From Rhodobiaceae bacterium (GTDB taxonomy: Bacteria > Pseudomonadota > Alphaproteobacteria > Parvibaculales > Parvibaculaceae), in the NCBI GenBank assembly GCA_002401305.2, contig NVSO02000123.1:1-5745 (forward strand): a DNA stretch of 5,745 bases. The letters are read 5' to 3'. Below are positions 1-4,872 of the stretch, in pieces (within the stretch, counting starts at the first letter, position 1; every line of letters starts with the position of its first letter). Below the pieces are notes generated by a model that saw nothing but the letters and a program-made list of their open reading frames with translations, was not told where the DNA came from and made no database searches. The position numbers and the translations under genes were made by a program.

Positions 1-1749
1 ATGGGGTTCCGCGAAGAGCTGGAATCTATTTTGGATGCGACACCTTCTGAGCGGCGCACCTTGATGTTCTCAGCCACTGTGCCACGCGGCATTGCCAATC
101 TGGCCAAGCGCTACCAGCGCAACGCCGTTCGCGTGACAACTGCGGAAGAAGAAAAACAGCATTTGGATATTGAATATCGTGCTGTGATGGTTGCGCCGAA
201 CGATCAAGAAAACGCTATCATTAATGTGCTGCGTTTCTACGAAGCCAAAAATGCCATCGTCTTCTGCGGTACACGCGCGATGGTTAACCACATGACCAGC
301 CGATTTAACAATCGCGGTTTCAAAGTTGTGGCCCTCTCAGGTGAACTGAGCCAAAACGAACGTACGCACGCGCTACAAGCCATGCGCGATGGCCGTGCTC
401 GGGTGTGTGTCGCCACAGATGTTGCGGCTCGTGGGATTGACTTGCCGGACCTTGAGCTGGTTATTCACGCGGACATTCCTAAAAACCGCGAATCCTTGCT
501 TCACAGAAGTGGCCGGACGGGCCGTGCCGGACGCAAAGGGGTGAGTACCCTGATTGTGCCGCACAGAGCACGTCGCCGCACCGAAAGCCTGCTGCGCAGC
601 GCTAAGGTTGATGCTGTTTGGGGCAAGCCCCCGTCGGCTGAAGAAATTTTGAAGCGCGACGATGAGCGTCTGTTGAGCGATCCAGCATTGACTGAACCGA
701 TTCAAGAGAACGAAACCGAATTCGCGCAGAAGATGCTTGAAACGTTTAGCCCTGAACAAGTGGCAACTGCCCTTGTACGGGTCTTCCGCAAAGATCGGTC
801 TGCACCTGAAGAGCTGCTGGACACGTCTGTGAGCGAACGCCAGCCACGCGAAAAGCGTGAGCGGCGTGAAGACTTTGACGGCGGTGTTTGGTTTACCCTG
901 ACTGTTGGACGCAAGCACAATGCAGAACCACGTTGGTTGCTGCCGATGCTCTGCAAGGCAGGTAATTTCACCAAGCGTGAAATTGGCGCTATCAAAATTC
1001 AACAAGAAGAAACTCACGTTGAGATCGCACCACAGTGTGTGGAAAGCTTCATGAAGTCGCTTGGCCCCAACAATACGTTGGAAAAATCCATCACGGTGAC
1101 GCGCCTCTCTGGCCGACCTACGATGGATAGCAGAAGCAACCAGCCACGTGGCAAAGGTCGCGGCGAGCGAGATTATAGCAACAAGGGCCGTGACGACCGT
1201 GGACGTGGTGGCGACAGAGGTCGTGATGACCGGGGCCGTGACGATCGAGGCCGCGATCGGGACCGTGCAGACCGCAAACCTAAACGGGCTCCTTATGGCG
1301 CAGAGCGAACAGAAGCTGATACGCCCCCTTCACGCGGTCGGGACAAAAAAACAAGCTACAAGGAAGATGAGTCCATCAGCACTGCTGAATGGATGGGCGA
1401 TGAAGTGCCTTGGGACAAAGTTGGGCTTGAAAAAGCGCGTCGGGATAAACCGGATACGAAACCAGCGCGCAAAACGGGGTCAAAATCAGATTCTAAAACT
1501 GATTATAGAGACGCTAAATCGTCTGACTCGCGCCCTGCCCGCAAATCCGGGAAAAGCGGCGACAGTGCCTCTGGCAAACCCAAAGCACGCGATGGTGGTA
1601 AATCCAGCACCCCTGCAGGTAAAAAGGGTTACAAGGGCAAGTCGACTTCTGCGGAAAAACCGAGTGTAGAGAGCAAGGCCAGTGAGAATAAGAACACACT
1701 TTCTTTGGCTGGCGATGCACCGCTGAAACGCAAAAAACCGCTCAAATAA
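1..1749 (+). CDS. DEAD-box ATP-dependent RNA helicase, DeaD/CsdA-like, 5'-truncated by window edge
   Basis: ATP-dependent RNA unwinding enzyme of the DEAD-box family; the cytoplasmic role would be RNA or ribosome remodelling. The visible 582 residues start just after the expected DEAD motif (family pattern DEADxMLxMGF), so the first Met is probably internal and the Q, I, Ia, Ib and II motifs lie left of the window. Seen here: motif III SAT (24-26), motif IV IVFCGTR (86-92), motif V ATDVAARGID (138-147) and motif VI HRSGRTGRAG (168-177), all intact. Residues about 295-372 (VWFTLTVGRK...VTRLSG) resemble the DbpA/CsdA RNA-binding domain. Residues about 380-582 are a low-complexity tail: RG/RD repeats to about 430, then Lys/Ser/Pro-rich sequence interrupted by an EWMGDEVPWDK segment (463-473). 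The helicase plus DbpA-type domain plus basic tail favours the DeaD/CsdA group over RhlE, but the exact name is inference. A cold-shock gene follows 247 nt downstream. Confidence 0.93.
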   Translation: MGFREELESILDATPSERRTLMFSATVPRGIANLAKRYQRNAVRVTTAEEEKQHLDIEYRAVMVAPNDQENAIINVLRFYEAKNAIVFCGTRAMVNHMTSRFNNRGFKVVALSGELSQNERTHALQAMRDGRARVCVATDVAARGIDLPDLELVIHADIPKNRESLLHRSGRTGRAGRKGVSTLIVPHRARRRTESLLRSAKVDAVWGKPPSAEEILKRDDERLLSDPALTEPIQENETEFAQKMLETFSPEQVATALVRVFRKDRSAPEELLDTSVSERQPREKRERREDFDGGVWFTLTVGRKHNAEPRWLLPMLCKAGNFTKREIGAIKIQQEETHVEIAPQCVESFMKSLGPNNTLEKSITVTRLSGRPTMDSRSNQPRGKGRGERDYSNKGRDDRGRGGDRGRDDRGRDDRGRDRDRADRKPKRAPYGAERTEADTPPSRGRDKKTSYKEDESISTAEWMGDEVPWDKVGLEKARRDKPDTKPARKTGSKSDSKTDYRDAKSSDSRPARKSGKSGDSASGKPKARDGGKSSTPAGKKGYKGKSTSAEKPSVESKASENKNTLSLAGDAPLKRKKPLK

Positions 1750-1760
1750 AGGGCCTCACA

Positions 1761-1820
1761 AAAATGTGCGAATAAACTTGCCGATTGAATCCTCTTTATC
1801 GTCAAGTTTGTTTGCATTTT
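1761..1820 (+). terminator. Possible terminator-like stem after the helicase gene
   Basis: Twelve nucleotides after the helicase stop, AAAATG (1761-1766) can pair with CATTTT (1815-1820) and AAACTTG (1774-1780) with CAAGTTT (1803-1809). CGAT/ATCG (1782-1785/1798-1801) extends the inner part. The 3' arm is T-rich, but the stem is AT-rich and broken by internal loops, so an intrinsic terminator is only possible. If it works, it separates the helicase transcript from cspA. Confidence 0.35.
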
Positions 1821-1840
1821 CCTCCGCCATCGTCTATTAG
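1812..1840 (+). promoter_or_regulatory. Candidate cspA promoter (weak)
   Basis: TTGCAT (1812-1817) and TATTAG (1835-1840) are 17 bp apart, a spacing suitable for a housekeeping sigma factor. Use of this site would give a leader of roughly 150 nt, in line with the long leaders known for cold-shock genes. Both hexamers are imperfect, and the -35 overlaps the possible helicase terminator, so this is a guess from spacing and position. Confidence 0.22.
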
Positions 1841-1925
1841 GCATGTGTGACATAAGTCTTTCAATGATCCGCTGATGCCTGTTCGCAGACTGATGGTTTC
1901 CTAAAAAAGGCCAAGCTGCACCAAG

Positions 1926-1980
1926 CCGCCGTATTTCACGGGCGGTACTACGGCCACTTTATTTCAAGTGGTACTACTAC
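1926..1980 (+). promoter_or_regulatory. Tandem hairpin leader of the cold-shock gene
   Basis: Two stem-loops stand side by side just ahead of the ribosome-binding site. Hairpin 1 pairs CCGCC (1926-1930) with GGCGG (1941-1945) and GT with AC, with one bulged G (1940) and an ATTTC loop. Hairpin 2 pairs CCACTT (1954-1959) with AAGTGG (1966-1971) around a TATTTC loop. Both share TATTTCA in the loop region and are followed by GGTACTAC (1944-1951 and 1970-1977), so the block looks like an imperfect duplication about 26-28 nt apart. TACTAC occurs again at 1975-1980, directly before the AAGGAGA site. A temperature-responsive or protein-binding leader is inferred from position; only the pairing is seen. 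Confidence 0.5.
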
Positions 1981-1996
1981 TTAAGGAGACAGGCGG

Positions 1997-2206
1997 ATGG
2001 CTACTGGCACCGTAAAATGGTTTAATTCTACTAAAGGTTATGGCTTCATCGCACCGGATGCTGGCGGGAAAGATGTATTCGTACACATTTCTGCTGTTGA
2101 GCGCGCTGGTTTGGGTGGTCTTGATGACAACCAAAAAATTCAGTACGAAATTGAAAGCGGCCGTGATGGCAAAGAGTCTGCAAGCGATTTGAAATTGCTC
2201 GACTAA
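1997..2206 (+). CDS. cspA: CspA-family cold-shock protein
   Basis: A complete 69-residue single cold-shock-domain protein, the usual length for the family. It folds as a small OB barrel that binds single-stranded RNA or DNA and acts as an RNA chaperone in the cytoplasm. Both nucleic-acid-binding motifs are intact: RNP1 KGYGFI (13-18) and RNP2 VFVHI (27-31), with the conserved W8 and F9 in the opening [10 protein letters not shown]. The ATG is set by AAGGAGA at 1983-1989, seven nt upstream. The gene follows a DeaD-like helicase and has its own structured leader and terminator, so it is probably a monocistronic unit. Whether it is cold-induced, or one of several constitutive or stationary-phase paralogues as is common in alphaproteobacteria, cannot be told from sequence; the symbol denotes the family. 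Confidence 0.96.
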   Translation: MATGTVKWFNSTKGYGFIAPDAGGKDVFVHISAVERAGLGGLDDNQKIQYEIESGRDGKESASDLKLLD

Positions 2207-2231
2207 ACTTTGACATCTATTGATGTTTTTG

Positions 2232-2275
2232 AAACGGCGACTAAACGTAATGTTTAGCCGCCGTTTTGCGTTTTT
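2232..2275 (+). terminator. Intrinsic terminator of the cold-shock gene
   Basis: AAACGGCG-A-CTAAAC (2232-2246) pairs with GTTTAG-C-CGCCGTTT (2252-2266) around a GTAAT loop, with one A.C mismatch. T runs follow at 2264-2267 and 2271-2275. A smaller stem, ACATC/GATGT (2213-2226) followed by TTTT, sits between the stop codon and this hairpin and could help. Confidence 0.8.
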
Positions 2276-2311
2276 GATGAGCTTGCGTTTTTGATGAGTT
2301 TGCGTTTCTGG
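2266..2311 (+). repeat. 17-bp tandem direct repeat, about 2.6 copies
   Basis: The unit TTGCGTTTTTGATGAGC occurs at 2266-2282 and again at 2283-2299 with only the last base changed to T. A third partial copy, TTGCGTTT, starts at 2300 and then diverges. The first copy begins inside the 3' arm of the cspA terminator, so the array looks like a slippage expansion of the terminator's T-rich tail. No coding role is evident. Confidence 0.85.
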
Positions 2312-2646
2312 GGTTTGTTTTTAGGAACGACTTCGCATCAAGGTGCCATGCCCTTCCCACATGAGATGACCCGACACAGCAAGCGCCTGACGCCCCTTCT
2401 GAGCACCGAAGGCTCTCACACGCCCTTCGGCTCCCCTATCGCTCACGAGCGCATGACAACGCCGTAGGAAGCCCCCCCAAGACAGCCCTAGAACCGCCAC
2501 GCCTCCGCATGGCTAATCGGCACCGTCTTCCAAGGCCCTATCGCATCACGCAACACAAGCGGATAGCGACTGCCCTGCAAAAGGTAGCCGACGCGGCACG
2601 CTGTGCGGATTTCTTCACAGAGAATTTGCGGAATATGGATGGTTGG
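2312..2646. other. Gene-less spacer with one strong stem-loop
   Basis: No open frame here has family resemblance or a convincing start with a ribosome-binding site. The clearest structure is GAG-(CA)-CCGAAGG (2401-2412) paired with CCTTCGG-CTC (2424-2433) around an 11-nt loop. A short CGCT/AGCG palindrome (2440-2451) and a run of seven C (2472-2478) follow. A GCAC/GTGC stem lies near 2600. On the minus strand, one frame reads from the tRNA terminator to a stop near 2488 and ends in ISHAEAWRF; it looks protein-like, but I recognise no family. The stretch might be a decayed gene or hold an unannotated RNA. It lies downstream of the tRNA 3' end, a favoured integration side, yet no integrase or repeated tRNA end is visible. 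Confidence 0.4.
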
Positions 2647-2668
2647 AAAAAGATCTCCCCACGGGAGA
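2647..2668 (-). terminator. Intrinsic terminator of the tRNA-Gln gene
   Basis: Read on the minus strand, TCTCCC (2668-2663) pairs with GGGAGA (2659-2654) around a GTG loop and is followed by TCTTTTT (2653-2647). It lies 42 nt past the encoded CCA, with no gene between, so it most simply ends the tRNA transcript. Confidence 0.75.
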
Positions 2669-2669
2669 A

Positions 2670-2713
2670 GCACTCAACATCGAGAGTGGAAAACCACTCA
2701 GAAGAGAGAGTGG
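2670..2713 (-). repeat. Alternating complementary 6-mers in the tRNA trailer
   Basis: On the minus strand the order is CCACTC (2713-2708, beginning with the encoded CCA), 8 nt, GAGTGG (2699-2694), TTTT, CCACTC (2689-2684), 8 nt, GAGTG (2675-2671). Neighbouring arms can pair in three mutually exclusive ways. The middle hairpin, GAGTGG-TTTT-CCACTC, is the tightest. The first alternative would tie up the tRNA CCA end. Confidence 0.65.
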
Positions 2714-2785
2714 CTGGGGTGGCAGGATTCGAACCTGCGCATGGCGATACCAAAAACCGCTGCCTTACCGCTTGGCTACACCCCA
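2711..2785 (-). tRNA. trnQ: tRNA-Gln (anticodon UUG), CCA encoded
   Basis: The minus strand folds into a full cloverleaf. The acceptor stem TGGGGTG/CACCCCA starts with the U1-A72 pair typical of glutamine tRNA and has discriminator G73 before an encoded CCA. The D-arm is GCC-AAGCGGTAA-GGC. The anticodon arm GCGGT-TTTTGGT-ATCGC (one G.U pair) has TTG in loop positions 34-36, which reads CAA and, by wobble, CAG. The variable loop is CATGC, and the T-arm GCAGG-TTCGAAT-CCTGC has the invariant TTCGA. Nothing looks broken. A promoter and terminator flank it on the same strand, so it seems to be a single-gene unit divergent from the TPR-sulfotransferase gene. Confidence 0.97.
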
Positions 2786-2796
2786 AGATTTCGCGC

Positions 2797-2825
2797 AACA
2801 TACGGAACCCGTTTAGAAACATCAA
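2797..2825 (-). promoter_or_regulatory. Promoter of the tRNA-Gln gene
   Basis: On the minus strand, TTGATG (2825-2820) and TATGTT (2802-2797) are 17 bp apart, and the mature tRNA begins 11 nt after the -10. The first bases after the -10 are GCGCG, a GC-rich discriminator of the type associated with stringent control of stable RNA genes. The site is inferred from these matches and its position. Confidence 0.6.
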
Positions 2826-2838
2826 TGGGGTTTTTCAT

Positions 2839-2860
2839 AAAATGTCGGGAAAATGTCAGG
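2839..2860. repeat. 11-bp direct repeat upstream of the tRNA promoter
   Basis: AAAATGTCGGG (2839-2849) is followed at once by AAAATGTCAGG (2850-2860), with one mismatch. The 11-bp period puts both A-tracts on nearly the same helix face. It starts 13 bp upstream of the tRNA -35 hexamer, so an UP-like or protein-binding element is possible. Confidence 0.55.
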
Positions 2861-2932
2861 AATGGCGAGGAAGCAGGGGATAACTTTCAGAAGTGCCCCT
2901 TTGGAGCCCTTTTCGCCGTGGTAGAGCAATAG

Positions 2933-2965
2933 TTTTCCCCATGTTTCCACTCATTTTCCACCAAG
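2933..2965. repeat. Three 11-bp T/C-rich units ahead of the TPR-sulfotransferase gene
   Basis: TTTTCCCCATG (2933-2943), TTTCCACTCAT (2944-2954) and TTTCCACCAAG (2955-2965) line up with an 11-bp period; TTTCCAC is exact in the last two. They lie 77-109 bp before the GTG start. No clear -35/-10 pair for that gene could be fixed nearby. Confidence 0.4.
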
Positions 2966-3041
2966 TGACTCGCGAAAAAGATGAAGTTTCTTTCGAGAGA
3001 AGTTATGCTCTCCCCAATTGATGGAAAATTAGGAGCGTATT

Positions 3042-4751
3042 GTGGCGGTTGGACAGGTCAAGACATTGTCGTTGGAGCAGGCGAATCAAAAAGCAAACCT
3101 TTTGCTGGAGAGCGGGCAGCTCGCGCAAGCAGAAGAAATGTGCAAACGCATTCTGCGCACTAAAGAAGATTCCCATGAGGCCTATCAAACCCTCTCCTTG
3201 GTCGCGTTCCGGGTGGGCAAGCAAGATTTGGCGTGCCAATTGCTCGAAAAGGCAATTGCCATTGAACCAAACCATGCCATCTATCACCGCAACTTGGGCG
3301 AGATGCGCCGCCAGATGGGCCAATTGCCCGCTGCCGTTGCCGCAGGACGCCGGGCCACCGCGCTTGATGTGAACGATACGGTTGCCTTCTATAACCTTGG
3401 GATCGCGCTGGGGGACTCTGAAGCCTACAACGACGCTGTGATGGCCTATAAGCACGCCACCAAGCTGATGCCGGGCCACAGCCAAGCTTTCAACAACATG
3501 GGAGCGGCCCTTGAGAAGCTGGGCAAAAAAGAACCTGCCCTCAAAGCCTATACAGAAGCTGCCAAGCAAGATCCGATGAATGCGGAAGCGCAAAACAATC
3601 GCGGGGCCATTCATAGTGAGAATGGGGACCTTGATGAAGCCCGGTCTGCTTTTTCTGCATCGATTGATGCCAATCCTCTTTTCTCTGAGGCTCACTTCAA
3701 TCTTTCCACACTGAAAAAGTACACTGAAGACGATCCGCATGTGGAAGCTCTTGAGCAGGTCGCTAAGACGCAACCGCCGATGGAGCAGGAAGCGCGGGCT
3801 CGGTTCTTCTTTGCCCTTGCTAAGGCCCGTGAGGACCTTAAGCGCTATCCTGAGGCCTTTGAGGCTTATCGCTTAGGCAATCAGTTGATCCGCGCCACGT
3901 ACCAGTATTCAGAAGAGAAGACGCGCAAGATTGTCGACCACATTATCAAGACACATGACGCAGACCACATGGCGGCAACACAGAGCACGGCTGACGCTAA
4001 TCCTTTGCCGGTCTTTATTTTGGGCATGCCGCGCTCGGGCAGTACGCTGACCGAACAGATCTTGGCGAGCCATCCACAAGTCTTTGGTGCTGGAGAGCTC
4101 AGCGACTTCGATGTGATCCTCAATGAAGTCGCCCAAGAGCGCTACAACATGCCGGGGCTTGACGCGGCGGAGAAATATACGGCCGATGATTTTGCAGAGA
4201 TCGGCAAACGCTACCTTGCACGGCTGAAGAAATATGCACCGCGCGCGAAACGCATTTGCGACAAGATGCCTGCCAACTTCATGTATATCGGGTTGATCCA
4301 GCGCGCCCTGCCCGGTGCGCAGATTTTGCACACCCGCCGGAATGCAATGGACACATGCCTGTCGAACTTCACCCGTCACTTCACCAGCACGATGAACTTT
4401 GCCTATGAGCTGACGGAATTGGGCATGTATCACAACCAATATCGTCGTCTAATGGACTATTGGGACAAGTCATTGCCTGAAGGCACTGTGCTGGACGTGG
4501 ATTATGAAAAGGTGGTGGATGACCTTGAAACCGAAGCACGCCGGATCATCGAGCATATTGGTCTTGAGTGGGACCCGGCTTGTTTGGCTTTCCATGAAAA
4601 CAAACGCACAGTGAAAACAGCGAGTATTGCGCAGGTACGCCAGCCGATTTATCGCAATTCATTGGAACGTTGGCGCTCCTATGAGCAAGAGCTTCAGCCG
4701 TTGAAAGCCGCCTTGCAGAACTACGCAGGACGCCCCTACCCTGGCGTTTAA
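3042..4751 (+). CDS. TPR-repeat sulfotransferase family protein
   Basis: A complete 569-residue fusion of a tetratricopeptide-repeat domain and a PAPS-dependent sulfotransferase-type domain. About six TPR units span residues 12-220 (for example YNLGIALGDSEAYNDAVMAY and FNNMGAALEKLGKKEPALKAY), with another TPR-like helix pair near 250-285. The transferase domain opens with LPVFILGMPRSGSTLTEQIL; G328-T335 (GMPRSGST) is the 5'-phosphosulfate-binding loop. HTRRNAMDTCLSNF (430-443) is the 3'-phosphate site, with R433 and S441 in the expected R-x7-S spacing. The end, YRNSLERWRSYEQELQPLKAAL, is typical of this bacterial family. The family would move sulfate from PAPS to an acceptor; the TPRs probably bind a protein partner or substrate. 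The acceptor is unknown, and no PAPS-synthesis or glycan gene is in view. No signal peptide is seen, so it is probably cytoplasmic. GTG start chosen: AGGAG (3031-3035) lies six nt upstream. Confidence 0.93.
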   Translation: MAVGQVKTLSLEQANQKANLLLESGQLAQAEEMCKRILRTKEDSHEAYQTLSLVAFRVGKQDLACQLLEKAIAIEPNHAIYHRNLGEMRRQMGQLPAAVAAGRRATALDVNDTVAFYNLGIALGDSEAYNDAVMAYKHATKLMPGHSQAFNNMGAALEKLGKKEPALKAYTEAAKQDPMNAEAQNNRGAIHSENGDLDEARSAFSASIDANPLFSEAHFNLSTLKKYTEDDPHVEALEQVAKTQPPMEQEARARFFFALAKAREDLKRYPEAFEAYRLGNQLIRATYQYSEEKTRKIVDHIIKTHDADHMAATQSTADANPLPVFILGMPRSGSTLTEQILASHPQVFGAGELSDFDVILNEVAQERYNMPGLDAAEKYTADDFAEIGKRYLARLKKYAPRAKRICDKMPANFMYIGLIQRALPGAQILHTRRNAMDTCLSNFTRHFTSTMNFAYELTELGMYHNQYRRLMDYWDKSLPEGTVLDVDYEKVVDDLETEARRIIEHIGLEWDPACLAFHENKRTVKTASIAQVRQPIYRNSLERWRSYEQELQPLKAALQNYAGRPYPGV

Positions 4752-4770
4752 GCTTTAAGAGCTCATTCAA

Positions 4771-4808
4771 CAAACAGCCCCCGCTGAGTTTTCAGCGGGG
4801 GCTGTTTG
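4771..4808. terminator. Bidirectional terminator between convergent genes
   Basis: A perfect 17-bp stem, CAAACAGCCCCCGCTGA (4771-4787) with its complement (4792-4808), closes a GTTT loop. It starts 19 nt after the sulfotransferase stop. The 3' arm ends CTGTTTG on the plus strand, and the sequence also ends T-rich (TGTTTG) when read on the minus strand. Lying between two converging genes, it probably serves both, though neither side has a long separate T run. Confidence 0.85.
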
Positions 4809-4832
4809 CATTTGGACTAGCTCTCATAAAGT

Positions 4833-4865
4833 GGCGACTGCCATTGGGGATCAAGTGCAGCCGCC
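4833..4865 (-). other. Stem-loop in the 3' UTR of the autotransporter gene
   Basis: On the minus strand GGCGGCTGC (4865-4857) pairs with GCAGTCGCC (4841-4833) as a continuous 9-bp stem with one G.U pair. A symmetric 2x2 internal loop and TTG/CAA then enclose an ATCCC loop. On the plus strand the G.U pair becomes an A.C mismatch, so the minus-strand transcript folds better. It begins seven nt after the stop codon, ahead of the shared terminator. Confidence 0.5.
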
Positions 4866-4872
4866 GATTGAC

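Noticed and set aside
373..1017. Minus-strand 214-codon frame inside the helicase gene
   Set aside because: It lies opposite conserved helicase motifs V and VI, has no recognisable domain or ribosome-binding site, and reflects codon bias of the real gene.
1148..1669. Plus-strand +2 frame of 173 codons in the helicase tail
   Set aside because: It overlaps the repetitive tail coding sequence, and its Thr/Val/Ala-rich repeats are the same DNA repeat read in another frame.
2711..2785. tRNA-Gln as an attachment site of an integrated element
   Set aside because: No duplicate of the tRNA 3' end, no integrase and no phage gene was found in the window; only the gene-poor downstream side would fit.
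2538..2825. Minus-strand 95-codon frame across the tRNA
   Set aside because: It reads straight through the cloverleaf and terminator and has no family signal; it is a by-product of the tRNA gene.
2509..2932. Plus-strand frames of 124 and 109 codons, one containing AGFEPAHGDTKNRCLTAWLHP
   Set aside because: The protein-like segment is the antisense of tRNA-Gln; such peptides are a well-known false annotation over tRNA genes. The frame also runs through the tRNA promoter and terminator and lacks a ribosome-binding site.
2944..2961. TTTCCAC repeats as possible DnaA boxes or an origin
   Set aside because: They do not match the TTATNCACA consensus (no final A, wrong second half), and there is no origin-type gene context.
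2988..3001. TTCTTTC/GAGAGAA inverted repeat ahead of the TPR gene as an operator
   Set aside because: Seven pairs with one mismatch and low complexity can arise by chance; no promoter elements could be placed around it.
3003..3773. Minus-strand 256-codon frame opposite the TPR region
   Set aside because: The plus frame has a clear TPR pattern and a placed start; the antisense frame has no domain and is a shadow.
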